NCBI GenBank assembly: GCA_041678005.1
Contig: JBAYOW010000016.1
Span: forward strand, 1 to 43,779
Source of the DNA: Sulfurivermis sp041678005
GTDB taxonomy: Bacteria > Pseudomonadota > Gammaproteobacteria > Thiohalomonadales > Thiohalomonadaceae
Direction of reading: 5' to 3'
DNA: 43,779 nucleotides
In this document: positions 23,005 through 33,112 of the stretch, piece after piece
Layout: every line of letters starts with the position of its first letter
Numbering within the stretch: position 1 is the first letter of the stretch
Made by a program: the position numbers and the translations under genes
The notes under the pieces: model-generated
The model's database searches: none
Told to the model about the DNA's origin: nothing
Seen by the model: only the letters and a program-made list of their open reading frames with translations

Positions 23005-25379
23005 AATTCAGCGAGCAATGGCTGCGGGAGTGGGTGAACCCCGCCATAGATAATGACACCTTGTCGGCTCAGCTTACCATGGCCGGGCTTGAAGTAGATG
23101 CAGTAAGCCCCGTTGCTGATGCCTTTGAAGGCGTGGTGGTAGGTGAGGTTTTGCAGGTAGAACCTCACCCTGATGCCGATAAGTTGCGTATCTGTCAGGT
23201 CAATGCTGGCCAGGACGAAGTGCTGAACATCGTGTGTGGTGCGGACAATGTGCGGGTTGGTTTGCGGGTGCCGACCGCTTTGATCGGTGCGATATTGGCG
23301 GATGATTTCAAAATCAAGAAGTCAAAACTGCGTGGTGTTGAGTCATTCGGCATGTTGTGTTCTGCCAAGGAGCTGGGTCTGGCAGAAAATTCAGCTGGTT
23401 TGCTGGAGCTACCGGCAGATGCGCCGGTAGGCGCGAACATCCGCGAATACCTGCAGCTCGATGATGTCACCTTTGAGCTTGGCCTGACGCCTAATCGAGG
23501 AGATTGTCTGTCCATCGCGGGTATTGCCCGTGAGGTGGGCGTTATCAATCATTGTGCCGTGACTGTGCCAGCCATTCCTCCGGTGCAGGCAGATATTACC
23601 GACAGCTTGCAACTCAAAATTTCTGCCCCGGCTGATTGCCCACGTTATGCAGGGCGTGTGATCCGTGGCATCAATCCACAAGCCAGCACGCCTGTCTGGA
23701 TGGTAGAGCGTTTGCGCCGCAGCGGTATTCGGAGTCTGGGAGTGGCAGTGGACATTACCAATTATCTGCTCCTTGAAACAGGCCAGCCCATGCACGCCTT
23801 TGATCTTAATAAACTCAAGGGTGGACTGGATGTGCGCCGCGCTCGTGCGGGTGAGACGCTGGTGTTGCTGAATGGCAATACGGTGGAGCTGGATGCAGAA
23901 ACCCTGGTGATCGCCGATGAACATGGCCCACAGGCAATGGCTGGTGTGATGGGTGGCGCAGCGACGGCAGTCGACAATAATACCGTCGATATCTTTCTTG
24001 AAAGTGCATTTTTCAGCCCTGAGGCGATCGTCGGCCGCGCCCGTCGCTATGGTCTGCACACAGATTCATCACATCGCTTCGAGCGAGGTGTTGCGCACAG
24101 CTTGCAAGGTGAAGCGCTGGAGCGGGCGAGTGCACTTTTTATACAGATTGCAGGTGGCTCAGCTGGCCCTGTAATTGATGTCAAACATAATGAATATCTG
24201 CCAGTCCGCAAGGCGATAGATCTACGCCGTACTCGTATTAAGCGTGTATTGGGTTTTGATCTGCCTGTAGAAAATGTTGAGGACGTTCTTGTTCGTCTTG
24301 GCATGCAGGTAGAGGCAGTGGCCGAGAATTGGCGCGTCACACCTCCAGCCTGGCGTTTTGATATCAGTATCGAAGAAGACCTCATAGAAGAGCTGATGCG
24401 TATCCATGGCTATGACAAACTGCCTGGTTTGAGACCCACGACAATATTGCAGATGGCACCAGTTGGTGAGGGTAATATAGATACCTCACAGCTGCGTCGT
24501 TTGTTGGTAACGCGCGGCTATCAGGAGGCCATTACCTATAGTTTTGTTGCGCCTGATCTGCAAAAGCTGCTTGATCCTGAATTGGAACCATTGGCCTTGG
24601 CCAATCCCATTTCTGCAGAAATGGCTGTTATGCGCACCATGCTGTGGCCTGGTTTGCTGCAAGCACTTGTTTACAATACCAATAGACAACAAGAGCGGGT
24701 ACGTCTATTTGAGTCTGGTCTGCGCTTTCTGCCTGCACGTGATGGGCTTTTACAGGAGCGAGTCATCGCCGGCCTGATTTATGGGGACGTCATGCCTGAA
24801 CAATGGGGCGAGCCTGCCCAGCGTGCTGATTTTTTTGATCTCAAGGCCGATGTGGAGGCATTGCTGGCACTTGCCGGACTAGATCGCGAAGCGCGCTTTA
24901 TTGCCGCCGCGCACCCGGCTTTGCACCCTGGTCAGTCAGCGCGTATTGAACACGAAGGCAAACCTATCGGCTGGATAGGAAGCCTGCATCCGGTTGTGGT
25001 GGAAAAGCTCGATCTGCCAGCATCTGCTTTAGTCTTTGAACTGCTTCTGGAACCGCTGCTGCGCGGGCGCTTGCCAACTTCCAGAGAGATTTCACGCTTT
25101 CCTGCGGTGCGGCGCGATATAGCCATCGTCATCGAACACAGCATTCAGCTAGACATAGTGATGGACGTTGCCAGGCGAGGTGCCCCGGAAATCCTGCGAG
25201 AGTTAAAGCTATTTGACTTATATACTGGAAAAGGTATTGATTCAGGTAGCAAAAGTCTTGCATTGCGCTTGACCTTGTCCGATGATTCACGCACTCTTAC
25301 TGATGTTGAAGTTGATACTGCGATAAATAATATTTTAACTGCGCTCAGGAAAGAACTGGGTGCTACTCTGCGAGATTGA
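23001..25379 (+). CDS. pheT: Phenylalanine--tRNA ligase beta subunit
   Basis: A 792-residue subunit, normal length. Residues 1-150 include the tRNA-binding OB fold (VVVGEVLQVEPHPDADKLRI). The B3/B4 editing domain spans about 200-380 (TPNRGDCLSIAGIAREV lies before it), B5 follows, then the synthetase-like core (YQEAITYSFVAPD), and the FDX-ACB anticodon domain at about 695-792 (SREISRFPAVRRDIAIVIEH). It aids tRNA binding and hydrolyses mischarged Tyr-tRNA. The ATG overlaps pheS by four bases, so the two subunits are made together. Confidence 0.97.
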   Translation: MKFSEQWLREWVNPAIDNDTLSAQLTMAGLEVDAVSPVADAFEGVVVGEVLQVEPHPDADKLRICQVNAGQDEVLNIVCGADNVRVGLRVPTALIGAILADDFKIKKSKLRGVESFGMLCSAKELGLAENSAGLLELPADAPVGANIREYLQLDDVTFELGLTPNRGDCLSIAGIAREVGVINHCAVTVPAIPPVQADITDSLQLKISAPADCPRYAGRVIRGINPQASTPVWMVERLRRSGIRSLGVAVDITNYLLLETGQPMHAFDLNKLKGGLDVRRARAGETLVLLNGNTVELDAETLVIADEHGPQAMAGVMGGAATAVDNNTVDIFLESAFFSPEAIVGRARRYGLHTDSSHRFERGVAHSLQGEALERASALFIQIAGGSAGPVIDVKHNEYLPVRKAIDLRRTRIKRVLGFDLPVENVEDVLVRLGMQVEAVAENWRVTPPAWRFDISIEEDLIEELMRIHGYDKLPGLRPTTILQMAPVGEGNIDTSQLRRLLVTRGYQEAITYSFVAPDLQKLLDPELEPLALANPISAEMAVMRTMLWPGLLQALVYNTNRQQERVRLFESGLRFLPARDGLLQERVIAGLIYGDVMPEQWGEPAQRADFFDLKADVEALLALAGLDREARFIAAAHPALHPGQSARIEHEGKPIGWIGSLHPVVVEKLDLPASALVFELLLEPLLRGRLPTSREISRFPAVRRDIAIVIEHSIQLDIVMDVARRGAPEILRELKLFDLYTGKGIDSGSKSLALRLTLSDDSRTLTDVEVDTAINNILTALRKELGATLRD

Positions 25380-25392
25380 GGTTGACCATTAG

Positions 25393-25698
25393 ATGGCATC
25401 GTTGACCAAAGCTGGAATAGCTGAACACCTGTTTGAAGAACTTGGCCTGAACAAACGTGAGGCCAAAGAACTTGTAGAACTATTTTTTGAAGAAATTCGC
25501 GCTGCCCTGGAAAAGGGCGATCAGGTAAAATTATCTGGTTTTGGCAATTTTGACTTGCGCGACAAAAAGCAAAGACCAGGTCGCAATCCAAAAACTGGTG
25601 AAGAAATCCCAATTACTGCTCGACGAGTAGTGACGTTTCGGCCTGGGCAAAAATTAAAGGCAAGGATAGGGGCATATGCTGGAACCCAGCCACAATAA
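25393..25698 (+). CDS. ihfA: Integration host factor alpha subunit
   Basis: A 101-residue DNA-bending protein of the HU/IHF family: MASLTKAGIAEHLFEELGLN, GDQVKLSGFGNFDLRDK and the arm RPGRNPKTGEEIPITARRVV with its conserved Pro in the intercalating loop. It pairs with IhfB and shapes nucleoprotein complexes in recombination and promoter control. It starts 13 bases after pheT, as in many proteobacteria, and overlaps the MerR-type gene by 23 bases. Confidence 0.96.
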   Translation: MASLTKAGIAEHLFEELGLNKREAKELVELFFEEIRAALEKGDQVKLSGFGNFDLRDKKQRPGRNPKTGEEIPITARRVVTFRPGQKLKARIGAYAGTQPQ

Positions 25699-26035
25699 CG
25701 AACTGCCTGTCATTCCCGGTAAACGCTATTTCGCTATCGGTGAAGTAAGCGAGCTATGCGATATCAAACCGCATGTACTACGCTACTGGGAGCAGGAATT
25801 TCCACAGCTCAGACCTGTTAAGCGGCGCGGTAATCGCCGTTACTATCAACGCCATGATGTCGTTTTGATTCGTCAGATTCGTAGTCTGCTATACGAAGAA
25901 GGCTTTACCATCAGCGGCGCGCGTCAGCGTCTGATACAAGAAGGTGAGCAGGACCAGAATAATGTGGAAGCACCACAGGTTTTGCCAGGCTTACGCGAGG
26001 ATTTGGAGGCAATTCTTTCCATCCTTGAGAGTTAA
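25676..26035 (+). CDS. MerR-family transcriptional regulator
   Basis: A 119-residue protein. The N-terminal MerR HTH spans about residues 17-85 (YFAIGEVSELCDIKPHVLRY WEQEF), with the wing PVKRRGNRRYYQRHDVVLIR and then LLYEEGFTISGARQRL. The short C-terminus has no Cys-based metal site, so it is not a metal sensor of the MerR/CueR kind. A regulator of this type follows ihfA in many beta- and gammaproteobacteria; its target is unknown. It is the last protein gene before tRNA-Pro and is translationally coupled to ihfA. Confidence 0.9.
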   Translation: MLEPSHNNELPVIPGKRYFAIGEVSELCDIKPHVLRYWEQEFPQLRPVKRRGNRRYYQRHDVVLIRQIRSLLYEEGFTISGARQRLIQEGEQDQNNVEAPQVLPGLREDLEAILSILES

Positions 26036-26108
26036 ACCATTTTTATCCTCGGTGTACTGGTGTATTATCTGCACCCTCAAATACAAGCAGTTTTTAGTCT
26101 TAAACAAA

Positions 26109-26186
<78 letters not shown>

Positions 26187-26201
26187 TACATTCAATGACT
26201 T

Positions 26202-26228
26202 AGGCCATTTCGAAAGAGTGGCCTTTTT
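26202..26228 (+). terminator. Terminator after tRNA-Pro
   Basis: AGGCCATT pairs with the AGTGGCCT segment across a short loop and is followed by TTTT. It starts 17 bases past the tRNA end. Confidence 0.75.
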
Positions 26229-26320
26229 CATTTCTGGGTCAAAGTCCCATCTGGTCATGATGGCGAATAAGGCCCTGGAGACGATCCGCAAATCCCCGAT
26301 CCTGTTATAACTCCTCGCTA

Positions 26321-26349
26321 TTCGGCACATTCTGTGCTTGCTGGTATAA
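26321..26349 (+). promoter_or_regulatory. Candidate sigma-70 promoter with extended -10, upstream of the KamA-like gene
   Basis: TGGTATAAT (26341-26349) is a perfect extended -10 box, with a weak -35 (TTCGGC, 26321-26326) 17 bases before it. A second candidate pair is TTGAAG (26376-26381) and TACAAT (26400-26405), 18 bases apart. Either would give a long 5' leader (about 200-260 bases) before the ATG at 26614. Confidence 0.45.
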
Positions 26350-26613
26350 TGTTTTTTGAGTTGGCTGGGTGCTCTTTGAAGTTTTGTCACTAAAACGTCT
26401 ACAATAGACATAGTTCCGCGCTTGGCCTGGAATCCACAGTAAGTAATCGTTGTACCTTCACATGCACGTCAGTAATTTTTTCTGGCGTATTCAATTCATG
26501 CGAACTTGAAGATGCTTCTTTAAACGAATCCTTGGATTCAGGATGAGGTGTCTTTGTTGTTTGCCCATGCGAACTCTATCGGCAGTTGTTGTCGGCAGAT
26601 ACGAGGTAAGCAT

Positions 26614-27981
26614 ATGAGTAAAATCAGAAGTTTCGGGCAGCCTTTGACGCAGTCCCTTACCGCAGTAAAAAATTTTCAGGTTTATACCGAAAGGCAATTG
26701 GCACAGATTCCACAGTTGCAGAGGCTATCAGCAGAGCTGCGCCGCAGTATGCAGGTGGTAGCACAAGTATTGCCATTTCGGGTCAATAGTTATGTCATCG
26801 ATGAGCTTATCGATTGGGATGATGTGCCCCATGATCCCATCTTTCAACTCACCTTTCCGCAGCAGGAGATGCTGGCGCCGGAAGATTTTGACCGTATAGC
26901 CAGCTTGCTGGATGCGGGGGCTGAACAGAGCATCATTCGCGCTGCCGCACAAGAAATTCGCCAGACGCTCAACCCTCATCCAGCCGGCCAGCAGCTACTG
27001 AACGTGCCGCGTCTTGATGACAAACGGCTGGAGGGTATGCAGCATAAATATCGTGAGACGGTGTTGTTTTTCCCCAGCCAGGGTCAGACTTGCCATAGCT
27101 ATTGTACTTTTTGTTTCCGTTGGGCACAGTTTATCGGCGACAAGGAATTACGCATTTCAACGCGCGAAGCGACGCTACTGCACCGTTATCTGAGGCAGAG
27201 TCCAGCCGTCAGTGACATGTTGCTCACTGGCGGTGATCCCATGGTGATGAAAACCAGATTCTTGGCAGATTATCTGGAGCCATTGTTACAGCCAGAATTT
27301 GAGCATGTACAGGCCTTGCGTATCGGCACCAAGGCACTGTCGTTTTGGCCACAGCGTTTTGTTCTGGATGACGATGCCGATGACCTGTTGCGCCTGTTGG
27401 CGCGTCTGGTACGCAATGGCAAACATGTGGCGATTATGGCGCATATCAATCATTGGCGTGAGATGGAGACACCTATTGCCCGTGAGGCCATCCGTCGAGT
27501 GCGCGAGACTGGTGCCATTATCCGTAGTCAATCTCCCTTAATCGCTCATATTAATGATGATGCCGATGTTTGGGCTAGGATGTGGCGTACACAGGTAGGT
27601 CTTGGCATTGTGCCTTATTACATGTTTGTTGAGCGAGATACTGGGGCCAAGCGCTATTTCGAGGCACCGCTCGCCAGAGCCTGGGAGATTTACCGTACAG
27701 CGCTGCAGCAGGTGTCTGGCCTTGCGCGTACTGTGCGTGGGCCTTCGATGAGTGCAGGTCCGGGTAAGGTGGAGATCCAGGGTGTGACCGAAGTAGCGGG
27801 GGAAAAGGTGTTTGTCTTGCGTTTTATTCAAGGGCGCAACCCGGACTGGGTGCAGCGGCCTTTCTTTGCCCGTTATGATGATAAGGCCACATGGCTGGAT
27901 CAACTTGAGCCTGCCTTTGGTGAGGACGAGTTTTTCTTCCAGGCTGAATATGCGGCAATGCAGGAGCGGGCGGTGAATTGA
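26614..27981 (+). CDS. KamA-family radical SAM protein (lysine 2,3-aminomutase-like)
   Basis: A 455-residue protein from ATG 26614 (GAGG about seven bases upstream). CHSYCTFCF at about residues 163-171 is the CX3CX2C cluster motif that binds the 4Fe-4S centre and S-adenosylmethionine. MLLTGGDPMVMKT at about 203-215 is the GGDP SAM-binding motif of lysine 2,3-aminomutases, and GPSMSAGPGKVEIQG lies near the C-terminus. It is longer than EpmB (about 340 residues), which modifies EF-P, and no epmA or efp lies nearby. The PLP-binding lysine region of true aminomutases is not clear to me, so the substrate is open. It appears to be a single-gene unit. Confidence 0.85.
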   Translation: MSKIRSFGQPLTQSLTAVKNFQVYTERQLAQIPQLQRLSAELRRSMQVVAQVLPFRVNSYVIDELIDWDDVPHDPIFQLTFPQQEMLAPEDFDRIASLLDAGAEQSIIRAAAQEIRQTLNPHPAGQQLLNVPRLDDKRLEGMQHKYRETVLFFPSQGQTCHSYCTFCFRWAQFIGDKELRISTREATLLHRYLRQSPAVSDMLLTGGDPMVMKTRFLADYLEPLLQPEFEHVQALRIGTKALSFWPQRFVLDDDADDLLRLLARLVRNGKHVAIMAHINHWREMETPIAREAIRRVRETGAIIRSQSPLIAHINDDADVWARMWRTQVGLGIVPYYMFVERDTGAKRYFEAPLARAWEIYRTALQQVSGLARTVRGPSMSAGPGKVEIQGVTEVAGEKVFVLRFIQGRNPDWVQRPFFARYDDKATWLDQLEPAFGEDEFFFQAEYAAMQERAVN

Positions 27982-28008
27982 TCTTGCTCTATTAGGGTCT
28001 TCAGTAAA

Positions 28009-28122
28009 GGGCAGATTGTGCCATGATTCTGCCTGGGTGGAGTTGTAGTGCTGGAACAACTACGTGTTGTTGAGGCGGCAGAAGCGATCATGGATGGCAT
28101 TAAAAAATGCTTTATTCGACGG
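28009..28122 (+). repeat. Dispersed repeat, copy B (inverted relative to 724-837)
   Basis: About 114 bases matching the reverse complement of 724-837, the most conserved part being around 28053-28111. It lies just after the KamA-like gene. Differences between the copies are spread evenly, so they are old. Confidence 0.65.
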
Positions 28123-28135
28123 AGTTTTTACCCCA

Positions 28136-28163
28136 GCCCTCCCCTTGAAGGGTAGGTTTTTTT
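28136..28163 (+). terminator. GC-rich hairpin with T9 run after the KamA-like gene
   Basis: CCCTCCCCTTGAAGGGTAGG followed by nine T. It is a variant of the palindrome at 7473 and, with its T-run, looks like a working terminator. It sits 155 bases past the stop codon. The rest of 27982-28423 is repeats plus the ppdK leader. Confidence 0.6.
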
Positions 28164-28244
28164 TTGGAGACGACGCCTGCAAAGCTCCCCTCTACAGACT
28201 TCTGCATTGCATATTTATTTACAACGATAACAGCATCTACATCC

Positions 28245-28271
28245 GGCGCAATGCCCGATGGTTATTGCACT
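28245..28271. repeat. GGCGCAAT hairpin repeat, degenerate copy 2
   Basis: GGCGCAATGCCCGATGGTTA then TTGCAC; the right arm has lost its last pairs compared with 35459-35485. Confidence 0.6.
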
Positions 28272-28423
28272 ACAGTGCTAACAGAGCCCAGCCGTGACCC
28301 AGATACACAAGGGGGTATTTCTGAATTGGGTTGGCACAACCTGCATATGGGCTTGCTCTAAGTCAAGCAAAGTGGTTATCTTGAAGATTGAATTTTTAAA
28401 CCAAGACAACAGTGAGGTTGATA

Positions 28424-31195
28424 ATGGGTTCGCGGAAATATGTGTACGCCTTTGGTGAAGGGGATGGCAAAAACAAGCAGTAGCTCGGGGGGAAGGGAGC
28501 CAATCTATGTGAGATGACTCAAATCGGGCTCAATGTGCCGCCTGGTTTTGTCATCAGCACCGAGGCATGCCTGACTTATCTGGATGAGCCCAAGCGCGAA
28601 CTACCGGCTGGGGTTATGGAGCAGGTGCGTGAGCAGATTGCTGCGGTAGAAAAGGCCTCAGGTAAACATTTTGGTGGTGCGGATAATCCATTGCTGCTCT
28701 CGGTGCGTTCCGGCTCAGCGCTGTCCATGCCGGGCATGATGGATACCATTCTCAACCTTGGTCTTAATGAACAGACTTTGGTGGGTCTTATCAAGCAGAC
28801 TGGCAATGCACGCTTTGCCTATGACTCATATCGTCGTTTCATTCAGTTGTTTGGCAAGGTGGCACTGGGTGTGGATGATGAACATTTCGATGAGATTTTT
28901 GAGGCTACCAAGCATCGCATGGGCGTGGCGGCTGATGTTGGTCTTGATGAGAATGCTCTCAAGGAAATCAGTGCGAGCTTCCTGCAGGTAGTGCAGGCAC
29001 AAACGGGCAAACCTTTCCCAACCGATCCTTTGCAGCAGCTTGAGTTGGCTATCAAGGCGGTTTTCAATTCATGGATGGGCAAACGGGCGGTGGACTATCG
29101 GCGCGAATTCCGCATCACAGCTGATCTGGCCAATGGTACGGCAGTCAATGTCCAGACCATGGTGTTCGGCAATCTTGGCGATGATTGTGCCACTGGCGTT
29201 GGTTTTACGCGCAACCCGGGCACGGGTGAAAACGTGATGTTTGGCGAGTATCTGGTCAATGCCCAGGGCGAGGATGTGGTGGCAGGTATTCGTACACCCA
29301 AGGCCATCCTTGAAATGGAAGATGAAATGCCGGAGATGTACCGTCAGTTGGTGGAACTGCGCAACAAACTGGAAGCACATTACCGCGAGATACAGGACTA
29401 CGAATTCACCATTGAAAAGGGCGTTCTGTTTTGTCTGCAAACACGCAACGGTAAGATGAATGCACAAGCTATGGTGCGCACCTCCACTGAGATGGTGAAC
29501 GAAGGTCTGATTGATCGCAATCAGGCGCTTTTGCGTATTCAGCCACTCTTGCTGGAACAGTTGCTTTTCCCGCGTCTTGATCCTGCCTATAAGCGTGACT
29601 CCATTACTGTAGGTATTGGCGCCTCGCCTGGCGCCTCCAGTGGACTGGTGGTGTTTGATGCCGACACGGCTGAGCGGCGTGGTCGTTTGGGTGAAAAGGT
29701 AATTCTGTTGCGTGAGGAAACCAAACCAGAAGACATACACGGTTTCTTTGCTGCCCAGGGCATCCTGACTTCACGTGGTGGCAAGACCTCACATGCTGCT
29801 GTGGTGGCCCGTGGTATGGGCAAGCCGTGCGTGGTGGGTGCTGAGGCTATCAAAGTCGATAGCCGCGCGCGTACTGCGGTGATTGGTGCAAAGGTGCTGC
29901 ATGAAGGAGATATAGTCACCATCGATGGTGGAAGTGGTGAGGTTTATCTAGGCCAGGTGCCTACTGTGGAGCCTGAGTTCAGCGATGAGCTGGCTACTCT
30001 GCTGGGCTGGGCCGATGAGGTAGCCAAACTGCAGGTTATGGCCAATGCCGACACCCCAAATGACGCCCAACGGGCAGTGAAATTTGGTGCCATGGGGATA
30101 GGTTTGTGTCGCACCGAGCGCATGTTCAATTCGCCAGAGCGCTTGCCTATTATGGTGGAGATGATACTTGCCGACGATATTGAAACACGCAAGAAGATCC
30201 TCGGCAGGTTGTTGCCCATGCAGCGCGGTGACTTTAAAGAAATGCTTACGACCCTGGCACCACGTCCCATGACCGTGCGCCTGCTCGATCCACCCATCCA
30301 TGAGTTCCTGCCTACCGAGCAGCGTCTGCTCGATGAGCTGATTCATTTGCGCCAATTGCGTGGTTCGGTGCGCGGTCTTGAATCATTGGTTTCATCCCTG
30401 CGTGCCTTGCATCCAGAAAAATCTGCCGACATCGAGGGTTCACTTGGTGTGTTGGGCGACAGTGCGCTGGTGGAAGAGACTATTGCGCGCACAGAAATCA
30501 TGTTGAGCAAGGTGCGCGTCTTGCAAGAGGTTAACCCAATGCTTGGGCATCGTGGCGTGCGCCTGGGCATTACCTATCCTGAGATCTACAAGATGCAATT
30601 GCAGGCGCTTTGTGAAGCGACAGCAGAGTGTGTCAAGGAAGGTATTGATGTACATCCAGAGGTGATGGTGCCCAATGTTTGTACCAAGCGTGAATTGGAG
30701 ATCGTGCGGGGCTATCTCGATGAGGTGAAACCACAGGTAGAAAAACAATACAGCGTTAGTATCCCACTGAAGTTTGGCACCATGATGGAAGTGGTACGTG
30801 CCTGTCTGCGTGCTGGCTATATGGCCGAATCAGCAGAGTTTTTCTCTTTTGGCACCAATGATCTGACGCAGGCCACCTTCTCCTTCTCGCGTGAGGACGC
30901 TGAAAACAAGTTTCTGCCACTTTATAACGAATACAAGATACTTGATCACAATCCATTCGAAGTCCTGGATGTGAATGGAGTGGGTCGCCTGATCTGGAAT
31001 GCTGTCGATTGGGGACGCAAGGGACGGGCAGATCTGGTGGTTGGTATTTGTGGTGAGCAGGCCGGTCATCCAGAGACGATTCGTTTTTGTCATCATGCCG
31101 AGCTTAACTATGTATCCTGTTCCTCGCCGCGTGTACCTGTTGCCAGACTGGCAGCGGCACATGCCAAGCTGCTGGAGGCGGAGTACAAATGGTAA
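28424..31195 (+). CDS. ppdK: Pyruvate, phosphate dikinase, with an in-frame amber codon at codon 20
   Basis: PPDK interconverts pyruvate + ATP + Pi and PEP + AMP + PPi. The true start is ATG 28424 (GAGG six bases upstream): KYVYAFGEGDGKNKQ, then TAG at 28481-28483, then LGGKGANLCEMTQIGLNVPP in the same frame. The family reads N-L-L-G-G-K-G-x-N-L here, so the stop replaces a Leu (TTG to TAG would do it). The remaining 904 codons are intact: ATP-grasp domain, phospho-His motif GGKTSHAAVVARGMGKPCVV (His about 457) and the C-terminal PEP-binding barrel. The first ATG after the stop (28514, 893 residues) would lose the ATP-binding Lys of GGKG. thrS and infC end in TAG, so TAG is a stop here. A pseudogene, suppressor read-through or base error are all possible. 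Confidence 0.9.
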
Positions 31196-31214
31196 GCTTC
31201 AGTTAAACAAGACA

Positions 31215-31244
31215 CAAAAGAGGCGGGTTATCCCGCCTCTTTTG
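31215..31244. terminator. Strong bidirectional terminator between ppdK and pgm
   Basis: CAAAAGAGGCGGG and CCCGCCTCTTTTG form a perfect 13-base stem around TTAT. The T stretch on the plus strand ends ppdK, and the matching A stretch supplies a T-run for the opposite strand. It lies 20 bases past the ppdK stop. Confidence 0.9.
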
Positions 31245-31440
31245 TCATTGATTGACAAGCGCCTTAAACACGCATATTTCATATGATATGCAGAGGCAAG
31301 CGACGCACATAAAATATCTGTGTTGCGCAGGCAGAGGCAGTCAATGGAACAGCCGTTCCACCACCTCGCGTCTTGCTCTCGGTTCAAATGCTACTCTGTA
31401 ATCTGCGCTCTCTGTTGAAACATGCGAATCAGCACAGCCT

Positions 31441-33072
31441 TCAGGTGATCACTGTCGGCTGCTTGCGACCAGTGCGTTGCTCCAGTTCGGCGATGTGCGC
31501 CGCTGCCGCAATGAGATCGGCCAGCGCGAGTTGTGGGTTTTGCTGGTGTTTATCCTGCCTGGCCTCGTAGCTTTCAATGTAGATACGCAAGGTGGCACCG
31601 ACAGTGCCGGTTCCTGAGAGGCGGAAGATGATGCGCGCGCCATCGGTAAAGATAATACGCAGGCCCTGATTTTTTGACACGCTGCCATCTATCGGATCAA
31701 TGTAGCTGAAATTATCAGCCAGTTGCACGGTGCGTCCGGCGATAGTTTGGCCGGGCAGGGCAGGGAACTGGTCAATGATGTGTTGCATCAATACCTTGGC
31801 CGCCACGGCGTCTACTCCCTCATAGTCATGACGAGTGTAGTAGTTGCGGCCAAATTTTGCCCAGTGTTCACGTAGAATTTGCTCTACTGAAATTTTGCGC
31901 ACGGCAAGAATATTGAGCCAGCACAGGACTGCCCACAGTCCATCTTTTTCCCGCACATGGTCAGAGCCGGTGCCAAAACCTTCTTCGCCACAAAAGCTGA
32001 TGTGACCGGCATCGAGCAGGTTGCCAAAAAATTTCCAGCCGGTAGGTGTTTCGAAAAACTCTATCCCCAACTTCTCGGCGACCTTGTCGGCAGCGCAGGA
32101 GGTTGGCATGGAGCGGGCAATGCCGCTGATTCCTTGTTGATAGCCTTTTACCAAGTGAGCATTGGCGGCCAGCACGGCCAGAGAGTCTGACGGGTTGACG
32201 AAGAAATTGCGTCCCAGGATCATATTGCGATCGCCATCGCCATCGGAGGCGGCACCAAAATCTGGTGGGTTTGTGCCAAGCAGTTCGGCCACCAACTCCT
32301 TGGCATAAGTGAGGTTTGGATCGGGATGACCGCCACCAAAATCAGGCAGGGCCTCACCATTGATCACCGTGCCAGCTGGTGCCCCCAGACGTTGTTCGAT
32401 GATCTCTAGCGCATAGGGACCGGTAATCGCGTGCATGGCATCAAAACGCATGCGAAAGCCGGATTGAAATAGCTGTTTTATGGCCGCGAAATCAAATAGA
32501 GACTCCATCAGTTCGGCGTAATCAGTAACAGGATCGATGATCTCTACGGCCATATCGCCTATGCTGTGCTGGCCTGTATGGGCAAGTGAAATATCAGCAG
32601 TTTCAACTATGAGATAGCGATCTATCTGTTGGCTGCGGGCATAAATAGCCTCGGTGAGTTTTTCAGGTGCGGGGCCACCGTTGGCGATATTGTATTTGAT
32701 ACCAAAGTCACCTTCTGGCCCACCCGGGTTATGGCTGGCGGAAAGAATCAGGCCGCCGCTGGCCTGATATTTGCGGATTATTGCTGAGACCGCTGGCGTC
32801 GACAATAAACCATCGCGTCCGACTAGGCAGCGTTTGATGCCGTTGGCAGCGGCCATGCGCAAGATGATGGCAATGGCTTCTTTATTGTAATAGCGGCCGT
32901 CGCCACCAACTACCATCATACCGCCGTTGAGCTCAGGTACGCAGTCAAAGACAGACTGGACAAAATTTTCCAGATAATTTGCCTGTTGAAATATCTTGAC
33001 GCGCTTGCGCAGGCCAGAGGTGCCTGGGCGCTGATCACTAAAGGGCTGGCTGGGGATGGTGCGAACAGTCAT
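31441..33072 (-). CDS. pgm: Phosphoglucomutase (alpha-D-glucose phosphate-specific)
   Basis: A 543-residue enzyme that interconverts glucose-1-P and glucose-6-P for glycogen and surface sugar metabolism. ATG 33072 (MTVRTIPSQPFSDQRPGTSG LRKRV) has GAGG upstream; the longer frame to 33126 would run into the htpG promoter. The active-site phosphoserine loop is LILSASHNPGG at about 118-128, the metal loop is SDGDGDRNMILG at about 274-285, the sugar-binding loop is CGEEGFGTGSDH at about 360-371, and the phosphate-binding RLSGTGTVGATLR lies near the end. It is PGM1-like, not the ManB/AlgC type. It is divergent from htpG with a 116-base spacer. Confidence 0.93.
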   Translation of the reverse strand: MTVRTIPSQPFSDQRPGTSGLRKRVKIFQQANYLENFVQSVFDCVPELNGGMMVVGGDGRYYNKEAIAIILRMAAANGIKRCLVGRDGLLSTPAVSAIIRKYQASGGLILSASHNPGGPEGDFGIKYNIANGGPAPEKLTEAIYARSQQIDRYLIVETADISLAHTGQHSIGDMAVEIIDPVTDYAELMESLFDFAAIKQLFQSGFRMRFDAMHAITGPYALEIIEQRLGAPAGTVINGEALPDFGGGHPDPNLTYAKELVAELLGTNPPDFGAASDGDGDRNMILGRNFFVNPSDSLAVLAANAHLVKGYQQGISGIARSMPTSCAADKVAEKLGIEFFETPTGWKFFGNLLDAGHISFCGEEGFGTGSDHVREKDGLWAVLCWLNILAVRKISVEQILREHWAKFGRNYYTRHDYEGVDAVAAKVLMQHIIDQFPALPGQTIAGRTVQLADNFSYIDPIDGSVSKNQGLRIIFTDGARIIFRLSGTGTVGATLRIYIESYEARQDKHQQNPQLALADLIAAAAHIAELEQRTGRKQPTVIT

Positions 33073-33112
33073 AAGAGCCTCTTGATATATAACAATCAAA
33101 ACGGGTTCATGG

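Noticed and set aside
27538..28059. 173-codon minus-strand frame at the end of the KamA-like gene
   Set aside because: Mostly antisense to the radical SAM gene. Its tail enters repeat copy B, which explains the open frame.
28481..28483. Amber codon as programmed recoding (pyrrolysine or reassigned TAG)
   Set aside because: thrS, infC and other genes here end with TAG, and PPDK has no known recoding; mutation or base error is simpler.
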